64,000 nt of DNA from Symmetrospora coprosmae (GCA_008802785.1 VUYT01000016.1:1-64000), one strand, 5' to 3'. Counted from the stretch's first letter, positions 45,759 to 57,924 are shown. Translations and numbers: made by a program. Notes: generated by a model from the sequence alone, not told the origin.

Positions 45759-46844
45759 ATGTCCCTCAAGTTCAAGGGCGACAAGCCAAAGAAGAGCAGC
45801 AAGAAGCGGTCTCACCGGGAGATTGAAGATGGCACTGTCCAGGAGGATGGCAACAGAGGGGAGGGCACGAGCAGCAGCGGCGGCATGAGCACCGTCAAGC
45901 AGCGATACGGCAAGAATCCAGAGGGTGAGGACCGGACTGCCCGGCTCCTGCATGCCCCAGAAGTGCATGCTCTGACGCTGACATGCTGCAACAACAGGCT
46001 GGGTGCTGCTGATGGCACAGGAGGACCTCTTTGGCCCGACCTTCCTGACGTCCTCGAGTGCACTAGCAAAAGCCGGCGAGCCATTGGCACTAGCGACGAA
46101 TCCCATCAACTACCGGGTGCAGCCGTTCTCGTTGCCGTCCGACATGACGGCGCAGGAAGGCGAGCCGACGACGGTCGACACGATCTGGCGGTGCGCGCGG
46201 GTGCCCGAGTCGGCGGACAAAGTGACGTTCAAGAGCTCGCAGGACCGGTACCTGGCGTGCAGCCAGGTGGGCGAGATTAGCGCCGAGCGCGAGGCGCGCG
46301 GGGCAGAAGAGGAGTTCCTCCTCGAGCCGCTGGCAGGGCGGGGCAAGGGCGCGTATGCGATTCGCAGCGCGGCGTGGGGCAGCTACCTCAGCGTCGACGA
46401 GGTCGCCGGGGGCAAGCTCGAGCTGCGCTGTGACGCCGAAAGCGCGGACACCGACGACGAGCTCTGGTACATCAAGATGCAGGCAGAGTTCCTGGGAAAG
46501 ATGGAGGAGGAGATCCGCCGGAAGGAGCGGAGAGCAGCGCCGGACGATGGTCTGGTCATTGTCAAGAATTTGAAGGCGCTCGAGGATAGCAACATGTGGG
46601 TGTGGCTGGCAGGCAACGGTTCCCTCAGGCTCATCAGGGCGCATTCTCGCTCGAGCAAGACTGACGCTCTTCCCTCCCTCCCTCCCTCGCTGCCGACAGT
46701 CGCAAATTCCAAACACGCGGGGCAGGACGGCTGGTCAGCAGCACAGAGAGTGTGCAAGCGCTGCGGAAAGCAAGAGAGGACGGGACAATACAGGAAGAAA
46801 TGCTGAATCGGCGGATGAAGCTGAAGCATGACCGGTTCTGCTGA
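45759..46844 (+). CDS. FRG1: FRG1-like actin-bundling/RNA-processing protein
   Basis: FRG1 is a nuclear/nucleolar protein with a fascin-like beta-trefoil. It is linked to pre-mRNA processing and actin bundling. The ATG at 45759 gives [21 protein letters not shown], a lysine-rich start typical of FRG1. The second exon gives [17 protein letters not shown] and then the trefoil: [54 protein letters not shown]. The third exon, after a TGCCGACAG acceptor near 46700, gives [14 protein letters not shown] and [28 protein letters not shown]. This is the most conserved FRG1 stretch (compare ARKDGFLHETLLDRR in animals). The second intron holds a TCCC repeat near 46670-46690. Confidence 0.9.
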
Positions 46845-47043
46845 AAGGGGGCCGAGGTTGACGTGTAGCCAGACTGTTTCCGCTTTATCAGACTATGAAA
46901 TACATTTGCACTCGCTTGACTGTTTAGCTATTGTTCGATTGTGCTTGTCTGTGCTGCTGCTCGATATTCTTGACGCTGTCTCCTCCGAGGGAATGCGCCT
47001 GTCTCTCCCTTGCTCCAGCACGACCACCAAGCTCCAGCAAGCA

Positions 47044-47791
47044 ATGCTCACGCTCTTTTCCCGCTTTGCGGCCTCGGCCTCAGCCTCGGCGTCGACTTCA
47101 TCCGCACTATCACCGCTCGCAGGGCGCACATCTGCGTCTGTGCTCGATGCAGCGGGCGCCATCCAGATCCGAACGGCGACGAAGCGCGGTGGAGGGTCGA
47201 CAAAGAACAACCGCAGCAGCGCAGGACGGCGCCTCGGGGTGAAGCGGTTCGGGGAGCAGTATGTGAAAGCGGGCGAGATCCTCGTGAGGCAGAGAGGGAC
47301 GAGCTGGTATCCTGGACAGCATGTGGGTTGTCTGACTTTGCACTGTTGCTGCGTGCTACGTGCTGCAAAGGCTGATCGATGGCCTCGCCTCGCCTCGCCT
47401 CGCCTCGCAGGTCGGGATGGGACGGGACCACACGCTCTTCGCCCTGGAACCAGGCTATGTGCGCTTCTACAAGCAGAGCAAGCCAGGGACATCATCGCGC
47501 AATCCAGCGACGGGTGTCCCCTCTGCTGTTCAGTCTCCTTCTGCGCCTTCGCCTTTGCCTTTGCCTTCGCGTTCGCCTTCGCCTACGCCTACGCAGTCCA
47601 GCAGCTTCTCTACGGCATCTTCCCCTCCGGACACCTCAGAGTCGATGGCAGAGGCGGCCAGGGGGACATCGAGCAGGATCCACCGCAAGGAGAGGAGATA
47701 CATTGGCATTGCGCTCACACGGGAGGAGCGGCTGCCGAGGGATGAGCAGAACCTGGGGAGAAGCAGGAGGCTGGGCCTGTCGCTGTTGTAG
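47044..47791 (+). CDS. MRPL27: Mitochondrial large-subunit ribosomal protein bL27m
   Basis: The ATG at 47044 gives [23 protein letters not shown], an Arg/Ser/Ala-rich mitochondrial presequence. It is followed by [51 protein letters not shown], split here as the first exon, then [21 protein letters not shown]. This is the bL27 fold with the TKKxxGS-like N-terminus and the GRDHTLFAL motif. A Ser/Pro-rich extension and a basic end ([24 protein letters not shown]) make it longer than bacterial L27, as usual for fungal MRP7. The intron at 47323-47410 ends in a GCCTC repeat. The stop is 64 bp upstream of the ligase IV start. Confidence 0.93.
47382..47409 (+). repeat. (GCCTC)n microsatellite forming an intron 3' end
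   Basis: Five tandem GCCTC units occupy the pyrimidine tract and run directly into the CGCAG acceptor of the bL27m intron. Confidence 0.8.
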
Positions 47792-47855
47792 CATCTCAGG
47801 GTACTGTACTCTCTCCTCTGCAGCCACACGTGATGATGGTCGTGTTCTGTATACG

Positions 47856-50800
47856 ATGAGCAGCAGCAGCAGCAGCAACCCCCATGGCCACCACAGAGCA
47901 GCAGCAGCAGCAGCACGTCAGTCTGATATGGGTATGGCCGCACCGTCGTTGCTGGACCCGGATCGCAGCTACACCGGGCAGTCGCTGTTCAATGACGACA
48001 GCCGCCTTCACCACGACCACGATGACGCCGACGACGACAACGACAACGAGGAAGGGAACGCCGTGGCCGACGATGAAGGAGAACAGCGACCACCCGAGTG
48101 CGCACCAAAGGGGCCAACGCCCTCCTTCGAGCTCGTGTCCGAGTTCTTTGAGCGCATTGCAGAGATGCGCAACGTCGGGGCGAAGCGCCCGGCAGGCGGA
48201 GCGGCCGGCGTCGCCCAGAAGAAGCGCGCACTCGTCGAGCAGATGTTCAAGGTGCCGCCCGCCGTCCATGGCAGCAACGCGTACACATACATTCTCACAC
48301 GTCGCTCTCCGTTTCGTCTCTCCACGCCCATTCACAGAGATGGCGAAGCGAAGTCGGGAACGACCTCTATCCTCTCGCCCGCCTGATCCTCCCAGAGGTC
48401 CGTATGCTGTTCGCCACCATTCATGTACGCACCCATCACAAAGGACTGACATTGCTAGATGCGCCCGCCTGCACGTATCCTTCCCGCAGCGGGACAGATA
48501 CCGCGCAACGTACGGAGCAAAGGAACAGGCACTCGCAAAGCTCTACGTGCAGGTACTGCACCTGAACGCAAAGACCAGCGTGTCTGCAGACAGGCTCCTC
48601 AGATGGAAGCAGCCCAGCAGGGAGAACGTAAGGACATCGTCCTTCTTCCGGTCTCCCCTGCGATCCTTGGAGTCGGCTGAGACGCGTGCACTCGCAGAAA
48701 GCGTCCGGCGACTTCGCCGAGGTCGCCTTTGGAGAGATTGGCAAGAGGTCCACAGTTGAGCGAGCACGATTGACCATCGACGAGGTGAACAAGCTGCTAG
48801 ATGACCTGTCAAGAGAGGGGAAGCTGTGCGTTCTGTGCATCGACACCATCGAGAAGCACGACTGACCAGAATTTCGAGTCTGCGCAGAGAGGGCAAGGCC
48901 AAAGTCATGGCGCAGTTCAATGACAACCTCACTGCAAAGGAGCAGAAATGGCTCATCCGCATCATCCTCAAGGATCTCAAGATCTCCCTCGGTGAGAAGA
49001 TGGTTCTCAGCTGCATGCACCAGGACGCCATCGATCTGTTCAACGTCTGCTCGGACCTGCGCGCTGTTGCCTGGAAGCTATGGGATCCGACTAAGCGCCT
49101 ACCAACGGAGGTGTGTCCATTTCGCCGCTCTCGAACGCAGGGCGCTCGCGCTGAGCCTTCTGGATCCTGTCGTATAGGACAATACGGTCCAGCTCTTCGG
49201 CGCGTTCCGACCCATGCTCTGCAATCGCAACAAGAACGACTTTGAGGACATTGTGAAGGCAATGGGCTCGTCCAAGAAGCAGCCGAAGGAGTTCCTCATC
49301 GAGGAAAAGCTGGACGGCGAGCGGATCCAGCTGCACAAGCGCGGCGAGGAGTACCGGTACTTCTCGCGCAAGGACAAGAACTATACGTACCTCTATGGCG
49401 TCGACAGAACTTCGCAAGACGGCGCGCTCACACCCCACATCTGGCAGTGCTTTGATTCTCGAGTCGAGGAGTGGGTCGCGAGACGAGGCCTGACCCTGCC
49501 GCCACGGCCCTTGGCTGACTCTACGTGTACGTGCGCTATGCAGGATCATTCTCGACGGCGAGATGCTAGCCAAAGACCCAAGCACTGGTCTATATTTGAA
49601 GTTCGGCACGCTCAAGACGACAGCCATCAGTATGTCTGCCTTTGGGATCCGTGACGCCGCATGCTAGCCGCTGAGCTGTCGCTCTGCTGACAGATCAATG
49701 GAAGAACGAAGGCGGCGCCACGGTCTGCTGTCAGTGGATCCTTGGCTCTGAGCCCGGCCTGGAGCGTCCTTACTGATTCGCCGTGCGCAGTCAAAGTCTT
49801 CGACGTCCTCTACATGAAGATCAAGGACAGGCCGGCCCGGTCCCTCATTGCCTATCCGCTCTCGGAGAGGCGTAGCGTCCTCCAGAAGTTCGTCACGCCA
49901 AAGACTGGACGCCTCGAGCTCGCCGAGTTCCGCACAGGCACGAGCGCAAGGGACATCAAAGACCGTATGGCCTGGATCCTCGATAAGCAGTAGGTCGACT
50001 CTCCCCATTCCCACAGCTTGAGGCTAGACGTTACCGGTCACCAGCAGCTGACTGACGTGTATCGCCTTCGGCGCGTGCAGGGGTGAAGGGCTTGTGGTCA
50101 AGAATCTCGACTCGATGTACACGCTGCACGGCCGCGAGGACGACTGGATCAAGGTCAAGCCAGAGTACATGGATTCGCTCGGCGAAGAGGTCGACGTGCT
50201 CGTCATGGGCGGGTTTTGGGGCAGTGGCAGGCGGGGCGGGACGTTGGGGTCTTTCGTGTGCGGCGTGATGGACAGAACGGAGGATGGTGACAGCCGGTGA
50301 GCGCTCTCTTTTTCTCCTCAGTCGCAGTCCCTTTCGCTCGCTGATGTGATGCCTTCTCTCGCCACGCCACGACAGGTACCTCTCCTTCTGCAAGGTGGGC
50401 TCTGGCTTCACCATCGAGGACTTTGCTACCATTGCGTGAGTCTTCCGTCTGTGGTGCGACAAACAGACTCTGCTATGCTGAATGAGGTTTCATGCTTTCG
50501 CATGTTTCAAGAGGCAAGCTCCGCGGCAAGACGAGGGAGTGGGTCAGAGGTATGCAAGACCCGTCGGGCTATGTCTTCGGAGTCGAGAAGCCGGACGTGT
50601 GGTGGAAGCCGGAAGAGTGAGTGGCTCCCTTCCTCGGCTGTAAAGTCACCCCCTTCCTGACGGGATAATTTCGCAGCTCCTTCCTCCTCGCTGTAAAGGC
50701 AGCAGAAATCACGGCTGATGGTGAGTAGAACACCTAATAAGGCACCGGCTCTGCGGTCTGACCGTGCTGAGCCATTCTTGGTGGAGTCTCCAGCCCTCAA

Positions 50801-52734
50801 CTATGGCGCCGAAGTCTGCCTCCGCTTTCCTCGTGGGTCTAGCTCTAGCCCTTAGTACCTGCTCGAGATCGGGCTAATCAGGAGGTGCCCCCTTTTGCCA
50901 TTGCAGGAGTTCGGAAAATCCGATGGGATCTGTCGCCCGAGGATTGTCACCGCTACCAAGGTGATCTCTCCCGTAACGTGAGGAGTATCCTTTACCGGAT
51001 CTGACGAGCTTTCATTCGCGTTCCAGTCGACTTCCTTACCATGGCCAGCTCGCAAAAGTCGACAAAAACTATCGCAGACAACTTCACGTAAGCTCCCGAC
51101 TCTTTGATTCGCCCCGACTCGCGATGCTGACTTGGCAGATGCCGCACACTTCGCGCGGTTACCGACGCAGGAAGAGGAAGCAGGCAGCAACTCGCAACCC
51201 GAAAGCCACCATCCTTTCGAGCATGCGGACTGCAGACACCCAGGGCATTGCCAGAGAAGGCGATGTCTTCGATGGCTGTCTCTTTTACATCATTGAGGGT
51301 TTCTACGAGAACGGAAAGGAAGTACCGGAGCGCAAGAAGCAGGAGCTCGAAAAGCTCGTCGTTGCCAATGGCGGAAAGATCTGGGCGACATTGCCCAAAG
51401 GCAAGGCCTGCTATGTCATCTGCAGTCGGATGAATCGTGAGTGGGCTTCCGTCCCTGCGAGCGGTGCCAAACCTGAAGTTGCCCGAATTTGCGTTTTGTG
51501 GCTTCCGCAGTCATCAAGGCCAAAAATTGCGCCAAGACGGTAGACATCATCCACCCTCGCTGGATCGTCGAGTCTGTTGCTGCAGAGGCAAAGGTGCCAC
51601 TGACGCGAGAGTGCGTTCTGACCTTCTAGATAGGCCTGCAGGCCTGTCAATTGTCGGTGCTGACGAGCACTCTCGCAGATACTACATCAGCCTGACACCT
51701 GCCACAGACAAAGAGCTGGCTGCTCTGACAGACGAAAGTGAATCAGACGAGGACGACAATTCGCCAGCCAAGAAGAGCCAGGGAACAGCGAGCAGAGCAA
51801 AGGGGCGTTTACCCATGAGAAAAGCTGCTTCGCGAGTGGCAGAGTCACCATCAGGCGAGTCGGAGGAGTCAGACCCCGATCTCCCACCGATCGCTAAGAA
51901 GAGCAAGACAAGCAACGGGGACTCACAGGATACGCGCGCGTTCTCCGAGCATCGCGCTAAAGAGGAAGAAGAGGGTTCGGAAACAGAAGAGAGCGACAGG
52001 AGCACGGACGACGAGGCTAACAAGCCAGTGGGGCAGGTGAGCTGACGGGTTACTCACACGAGACTTGTCGGACATTTCAGGGTGTCTGACCCGTCATTTT
52101 CACAGCCCCTTTTCCGCTCTATGTCACCTCGAGCTGGGTCCTCATCGCCGCTAAAGTCAGAGCCCGAGTCCAGTGACGACATGCACGCACGGGGCCGCAT
52201 CGAGCAGTCTGGCATGGGCGCCTTCACCGCTGCAACAGTTTACGATGAAGAGCAGATATTCCGGCATCTGGTCTTCTACCTAGACACGTCTTCAAATGCA
52301 CAGCGCAATGGACTGCTCACCGAGTCCCAGGATGCCTTCACCGTCAACGTGTCAGAGAGCGACAGAAGGTGTGTGCTGAACACTGCCGCAAGGCAGAAAG
52401 CACCATGTTGACAGGCTTGGACTGTATGGCAGACTGAGTCAGGCCGAAGGACAGATCAAAGAGCACGGGGGGTTGATCGTTGGTGATTTGCTGGATCCCT
52501 CCTTAACGCACATCATCGTTGCCAATGACACGCGGAGGTCAGTCGTTGCTCGTGCGGCAGTAACGCTGCCAGCCTTGCTGAAGATGCCGTCTTGCGCTCC
52601 CCAGAGTTGTGGAGCTCTCACGACGAACGCGCGAGCCGCGAGCTCGAAGGATCGTCATGGTCAATTGGGTAGAGGAGTCCGTCGAGGCCGAGAACCTCCA
52701 AGAGGAGACGTTCTACCCGGCCTACTCGGCTTGA
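47856..52734 (+). CDS. LIG4: DNA ligase IV (non-homologous end joining)
   Basis: Ligase IV seals double-strand breaks with XRCC4/Lif1. The ATG at 47856 gives MSSSSSSNPHGHHRAAAAAA (a later ATG at 47929 is possible). Then comes an acidic stretch and the DNA-binding domain (PSFELVSEFFERI, WRSEVGNDLYPLARLILPE, RDRYRATYG, KASGDFAEVAFGEIGKRS). The adenylation domain has EFLIEEKLDGERIQLH with the catalytic Lys in KLDGER (near 49310), YTYLYG, IILDGEM, FKVFDVLY, GEGLVVKNLDS and DDWIKVKPEY. The OB-fold part reads VDVLVMGGFWGSGRRGG and VCLRFPRVRKIRWD. Two BRCT domains follow: VFDGCLFYIIEGF to IIHPRWIVESV, then IFRHLVFYLD to RRIVMVNWVEESVE. A Ser/Glu-rich linker separates them, where XRCC4/Lif1 normally binds. 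About 20 short introns are needed, and most have GTGAG or GTGCG donors. Confidence 0.93.
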
Positions 52735-52923
52735 AGACGCTAGCGGTGGGCAGCGAAGTGAAGGCGTACATGTTGTTGAGGATATTCAAGGTGCTGTGCA
52801 ATCACGCGGCCCAAGAGCGGTTTCGCGTTCCCTGCAGGATTACCCTTCGACCCGATTACTGCTACCGATACACGAGACAGACAGTGATCTTTTGCTCGTC
52901 CCGATGGCTTGCTTTGCCCCTCC

Positions 52924-55166
52924 CTACTTTGTGAGGATGGGAATGGCCTCCGATGCTGGAGGCTCGGCCGAGCCAGCAAGGGCTCCGTCCACCTCGTCAA
53001 GCAGCTCTTCATCATCGAGAACGGTACCGTTCGCGGCCGAAAGGACCGCCTGCAGGATGGCTGTGGTAACATCGACGTCATCGCCGACACCCCACGTGCC
53101 TGTACTTCCGTCCTTGTTGAGAAGCTCGACAAAGGACGCAGCGCGCACGTCAGAGCCCTGTCCGATGGCGGCCTCGCTGAGCTCTCGGACTGAGAGATCG
53201 ACATCGCACTCGCTCTTTAAAGCGTCTAGGAGCGCCGAAACGGGACCGTTGCCGAGACCGTGGATGGTGCGCTCATTGTTGCCGTCGAGGATGGTCGCTG
53301 TGAGGTACCTGTTCTTTGCCGCCGGGTTGGTCTGCGAGAGCATGGATGGCGAGGAAGCGGAGCCAGAGACGGCACCGTTGCCTTGCACCGACAAGGACTG
53401 TGATTGAGAGCCGGCGTCTGCGCCTCCCGCGTGAGGTGACCGCCCGAGGCTGTAGTCGAGGAGGACGAAGCGGCCCTGGTACTGCTCGCCATAATGGTAC
53501 GATTGGCGAAAGATGCGGACAATGTCCTCCTGCGACATCTCCTTTGCCGTACGGTCTGCGACGGCCTGGATGACCTGGTAGAATGCAATCTGCATCTTGC
53601 GGGGCATGTCGATGCCGAGCTTCTCCTGGACAATGTAGCTGACGCCTCCCTTGCCAGACTGCGAGTTGACGCGGATGACAGCCTCGTAGTTGCACCCGAG
53701 ATCAGCTGGGTCGATGGGCAGGTAGGGAATCTCCCAGTGCCCGCCTTTCTTCTTGTAGTTTGCGAACCCTTTCTTGATGGCGTCCTGGTGTGAGCCAGAG
53801 AAGGCGCAGAAGACGAGCTCTCCCGCGTACGGGTGGCGCGGGTGCACGGGAAGCTCGTTGCACTCGGTCACCGTCTCGATGACAGAGTAGATGTCGCTAA
53901 AGTCGACGTTGGGCGAGATGCCCTGCGTGTACAGGTTGAGCGCAATCTGCACCAGGTCGACGTTCCCCGTGCGCTCGCCGTTCCCGAAGAGGCAGCCTTC
54001 CACACGCTGTGCCCCTGCCAGGATGCCAAGCTCGGTCGCTGCCGTCGCGCAGCCGCGGTCGTTGTGGCAATGCAACGAGATGCACGCATTCTTGCGGTCG
54101 GCCAAGTGTCTGCAGAAGTACTCGATCTGGGTCGGAGGTGATCTGGTCAGCTGCTTGGCAGCTGTGGAGGCCCCGACTGACCCGGTGCTACGGTTCACTC
54201 ACCTGGTCTGCGTAGTGATTTGGGGTGGATATCTCGACAGTCGCTGGCAAGTTGAAGATGATGGGATGCTCCTTGCTCCTGTCCTGGATGCCAGCGAACC
54301 ACGTGTCCTGGACCTTGTTGCAGATCTCGTATGCAAAGTCCTCTTCCGTCTGGCTGAATGTCTCTGGCGAGTATTCGAACTGCCACTCTGTCCCGTCCCT
54401 CCGGGCTATGCTCTCGTTGACCAGGTCGCGAACAATCTTGACGTGGCGCAAAGCGAGGTCGACCGTCTGTGGCTTGTCGTTGTTGAAGACGACGCTGCGG
54501 AAGCAGGGGGACGTTGCATTGTACATGTGGAAGATGACGCGCGGATATCCGCGGACGGCTTCGAAAGTCCGGCGGATGAGGTCTTCGCGCGCAGGCGAGA
54601 GGACCTGTGAGTGTGACGTGGCGTCTGTCAGGGCTGTGGTACTAGAAGATCTACGGATACCCAGAGGGCGGACACCCACCTGCATCCATACACCCTCTTC
54701 GACGCCCATCTTTTTATCAATGAGCATCCGGACAAAGCTGAAGTCGGTGTCGCTCGCTGCGGGGTAGGCGACTTCGATCTCCTTGAACCCGCATTTGACA
54801 ATCTGCAAACGTTGCGGGCGGACGAGTGCATAAAGGCCAGGTCAATATGTGTGAGATGACTCGGCCGGGGCGGGCGTGTGCCGGACCCGACAGCAAAACC
54901 GCGACTGACGAGGTTGAAGAAGCGAGTCTTCTGCTCGACGGTCATTGGATTGACCAGAGACTGGTTCCCATCTCGGAGGTCGCTCGAGAGCCATCTAGGC
55001 GCCGCCGTGATCTGGCGGGACGGCCATGTCCTGTCTGGGATGTCAATGGGTCGGAAGGGTCTACGAGGGTGGGTGCCAGCGGGGAAGATGGTCAGTATCA
55101 CACATGGCATGGAAGGTGCACTGCAACCCACTTGTACTTTGTGGATGGATCCTTGAGCATGGGCAT
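52924..55166 (-). CDS. LEU4: 2-isopropylmalate synthase
   Basis: This enzyme catalyses the first committed step of leucine biosynthesis (2-oxoisovalerate plus acetyl-CoA). The ATG at 55166 gives [11 protein letters not shown]. An AA/GTGGGT donor at 55131 and the GTAG acceptor at 55061 join [19 protein letters not shown], and [26 protein letters not shown] follows (the DRDGNQ metal motif). Then come [58 protein letters not shown] and the metal site [26 protein letters not shown] and the C-terminal regulatory domain ([41 protein letters not shown]) complete it. The C-terminal leucine-binding domain is intact, so feedback inhibition is likely. Five exons are seen. I see no cleavable presequence in front of MPMLKDP. 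Confidence 0.95.
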
Positions 55167-55301
55167 CTTTGCTATTATGTCGTTGTTGTCGGCGTGAGCG
55201 AGCGAGCAGTGTCTATCCGCCTCGGTCTCTGTGAATTTGGGTCGCAGACGAGGTCGCTTCACCTCCGTCCGTCTCACCATCTGCCATATCAGAACACAAC
55301 A
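55167..55301. promoter_or_regulatory. 135-bp bidirectional promoter of LEU4 and mS35
   Basis: Only 135 bp separate the two divergent start codons, so both promoters and leaders must share this DNA. No TATA box is evident. Confidence 0.6.
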
Positions 55302-56357
55302 ATGTCCTTCACAGCAGCAATAGCATCATCCTCGTCGACGTCGACGACATCTTCGCGCAGAGCCGCCGCTATGGCTGCTGCCGCCGCCGCTGCTGCAGCG
55401 ACACCCCGGCTGGCTGCATGCACCTGCCAGGCTCAGGCTCGGGCTCAGGCTCTGAGAGCATCATCAGGACGACGACCCTTCTCGACAACATCCCCGGCAA
55501 GAGTCGTCCTCACCGCAGACAGCCTCGACAAGAACGACCCGCGCGACATGAAGAACCTCCAGGAGTTCAAGTTCGACGACATCCCTTTCCTGGGGCACAT
55601 GGCCATCGAAGGAGACCGGGAGCGCCTGCACATCATGCGCCTCATCGAGTTCCAGCTGCCAGAGATACAGAGTGGGTCCGCGCAGCCCTGCAGTATGGTT
55701 TCCATGGACCCGTGCTGACCGTGACTGCCGTCCGCGTCTCCCTACACTCCGCAGAACTTCGCCGGCCGTACAAGGCACCCACGACCTCGCAGGCACTCAT
55801 CATCCAGACCGCGTTCCGCTCCTCGGATCCCATGCACCCCGTTTCGCGGAAAGCAGTACTCACCACTACCGTCGGACGCCTCGTCGCCGCGACAGGCAGC
55901 AAGCTCAGCAGCAAGGAAGCGCAGCACAAGCTCAAGGCCATCGCCGGACCCCGCTACGACCCAGGGAGCAACACGCTGAAAATCAGCTCGGACAGCTACC
56001 CGACTGTCACCATGAATATGAAGTGGTGTAGTGATGCCCTCGACAGGCTCGTCGAGGCGGCGGCCGTCCGTTTCCCCCTCCATTCTTCAATGCGAGACTT
56101 GCAGGCTGACTGGCTCTCGCACCCAGGACACGTCCGATCCCATGACGGACATCCCGCTGACGACAAAGCACGCGCAAGTGAAGCAGAGCAAGAATGCGCA
56201 CAAGCGGAGGGCAACGATAGCCGACATACCGAAGGAGTGGCTCGTAGGGTTGACGTCCGGAAAGAGCCAAAGTAAAGAAAAGGCGGTGGAAGGAGGGTCA
56301 CAGAAGCTGCAGTTGGAAGCGGGTCAGAGCGAGGCAGCGCCACCGGCGGTGGCATAG
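55302..56357 (+). CDS. RSM24: Mitochondrial small-subunit ribosomal protein mS35 (Rsm24-like)
   Basis: The ATG at 55302 gives MSFTAAIASSSSTSTTSSRR, then a long Ala/Arg/Ser presequence, fitting mitochondrial import. The conserved part starts DPRDMKNLQEFKFDDIPFLGHMAIEGDRERLHIMRLIEFQLPEIQ. After an intron (donor GTGGGT near 55672, acceptor CCGCAG near 55754) it continues KLRRPYKAPTTSQALIIQTAF and DPMHPVSRKAVLTTTVGRLV. A second intron (GTCCGT to ACCCAG, about 56067-56128) joins DTSDPMTDIPLTTKHAQVKQSKNAHKR and IPKEWLVGLT. The DIPLxTxH and GHMxxExxRE patterns match fungal mS35. The C-terminal 35 residues are Lys/Gln/Ala rich. Confidence 0.88.
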
Positions 56358-56676
56358 TGAACGCTGGAATGTCTGTGTACCATGTAGAGTCGCAAAGCAA
56401 GTCTTCTTCCGCCCGCAGGTCCGCTTTTGCGGACTCGCCTGACGCGTCCCGGAGCTGGGCCTGGTTGCTGTCAAGCCGACTTCGAGCTACGACGACGACG
56501 ACGCCCTGCGCAGTGACATCGCACAAAGGCAGCGGGAAGAGCGCTCAACGTGCATTCACCAGTGAGATCCAATCGCGTGGGCTTCGCGTATCGCCGAGGC
56601 TCCCGCTGACCACCGGCGTCGCCTCCATTCATCAGCACCGTCTCACCGGGCCAGCGTACGAAGAAATACCTCAGAC
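56358..56676. other. Gene-free gap upstream of the F-box-like gene
   Basis: About 320 bp in tandem orientation. It should contain the mS35 3' end and the promoter of the F-box-like gene. I see nothing else. Confidence 0.4.
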
Positions 56677-57924
56677 ATGCCTGAAGCAGATGCGCAGAAT
56701 CAGGCATGTCTCCAGAACCTTCCTACCGAACTCAAAAAGCTGGTCCTGCAGCACCTACGAGGCGGGGCGAAAGAGCCTGACGAGTACGAGCTCGGCGCTT
56801 TGACCGAATACCAGATCATCAGCCATCGTCTGGCGCGTACCTGTCAAAGCTGGAGACGTCTCATCCTACCGGCGCTGTACGAGCACCTTTCTTTGCTCAG
56901 GGAGGGAGGACGATCGCTGCGGCGTCTCGAGACCCTCTGCAGCGATACGGCAACGCTCGGATCCATATTTCGAATCGGCTTCAAGGTCTTACGCGCCGCT
57001 CCTGCGTCCGATCTTGGTGATACTCCCAGAGTCTCCACCAAGATTCTGCACGCCGAGGAAGACTACCTCCTTTCCACGATCATTGCGCAGTGTTCGACAG
57101 TCAAGGTCGTCGAATGCGAAGCCGATGCCGACGGCGATAGTACGCTCTTCCACCCAATTCAAGTCATACACGCACTATCCACACTGTCCAGCATCGTCGG
57201 TTTGCGTGCCTTTCGGGTGACCACGGCCTCACACCTCCTGTGTTTGGCCCAGATACTTCGCAGCGTGCGCAGTCTGCAGACGGTTTTTGTTGGCGGATCC
57301 CTCCCAAGGCACACCACTCACGCCCAGGGTCAACACGACTTCGCCCGCAATCAACTAGCCCTCGCCTTGGCACAGTGCCAGAAGCTCATCGTCCTCGGCA
57401 TCGTCCCTTATCTCTTACCAGCCATTCTTCCGGGAGATCTGGGAACCGGCTGGAAGCCCAAAATAGCGCGTCTACTTATCCAGACATCAGAAGCACGGCC
57501 CGTCCCTTCGATGTCATGGTTGTCGGAACTCTGCGCTGGTACTGCCCGTGAATTGGTACTCCTCAATCGGGCCTCACTCGCAGGCGTTAGAGCCCTCCTC
57601 TCGCAAAATGCTCCGCCGAAAGCTCTCTGTCGCCTCACTCTCCGTAGCCACGACAGTCAAACACCTTTTCAGCTCAAAGACCTCGACGAGCTTTCCTCTG
57701 TCAGTTTGACGATGCTCCAGGTCGAGGGTTGTGGCTCCGCTGCCCTCGCTGCACACGTCCTTCGAACCAAAGCCTGCCTCTCGTTGCGCAAAGTTATCCT
57801 TAGAGATGACGAGCCAGGGGAGGATGAGCACATCAGCTTTCGCTACATCCGAGACTGGGCGGCAGGCAGGCAGGACACAAGCATTACGTACAACGGGAAG
57901 CGTCTAGAGGACATGGAGCTGTAG
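56677..57924 (+). CDS. F-box-like protein, single exon
   Basis: The ATG at 56677 gives a 415-residue intronless frame. The N-terminus reads LQNLPTELKKLVLQHLRG, then HRLARTCQSWRRLILPALYEHLSLL. This is the LPxEL start and Cx-W-R-pxLY end of fungal F-box-like domains. The rest is Leu rich with irregular repeats (LSTLSSIVGLRAFRVT, ILRSVRSLQTVFVGG, LDELSSVSLTMLQVEG), suggesting a degenerate LRR solenoid for substrate binding. It would be an SCF adaptor by analogy. F-box proteins diverge quickly, so no orthologue is named. Confidence 0.72.
   Translation: MPEADAQNQACLQNLPTELKKLVLQHLRGGAKEPDEYELGALTEYQIISHRLARTCQSWRRLILPALYEHLSLLREGGRSLRRLETLCSDTATLGSIFRIGFKVLRAAPASDLGDTPRVSTKILHAEEDYLLSTIIAQCSTVKVVECEADADGDSTLFHPIQVIHALSTLSSIVGLRAFRVTTASHLLCLAQILRSVRSLQTVFVGGSLPRHTTHAQGQHDFARNQLALALAQCQKLIVLGIVPYLLPAILPGDLGTGWKPKIARLLIQTSEARPVPSMSWLSELCAGTARELVLLNRASLAGVRALLSQNAPPKALCRLTLRSHDSQTPFQLKDLDELSSVSLTMLQVEGCGSAALAAHVLRTKACLSLRKVILRDDEPGEDEHISFRYIRDWAAGRQDTSITYNGKRLEDMEL

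Noticed and set aside
46670-46695. TCCC repeat as a regulatory element in the FRG1 gene
   Set aside because: It is most simply the pyrimidine tract of the second intron.
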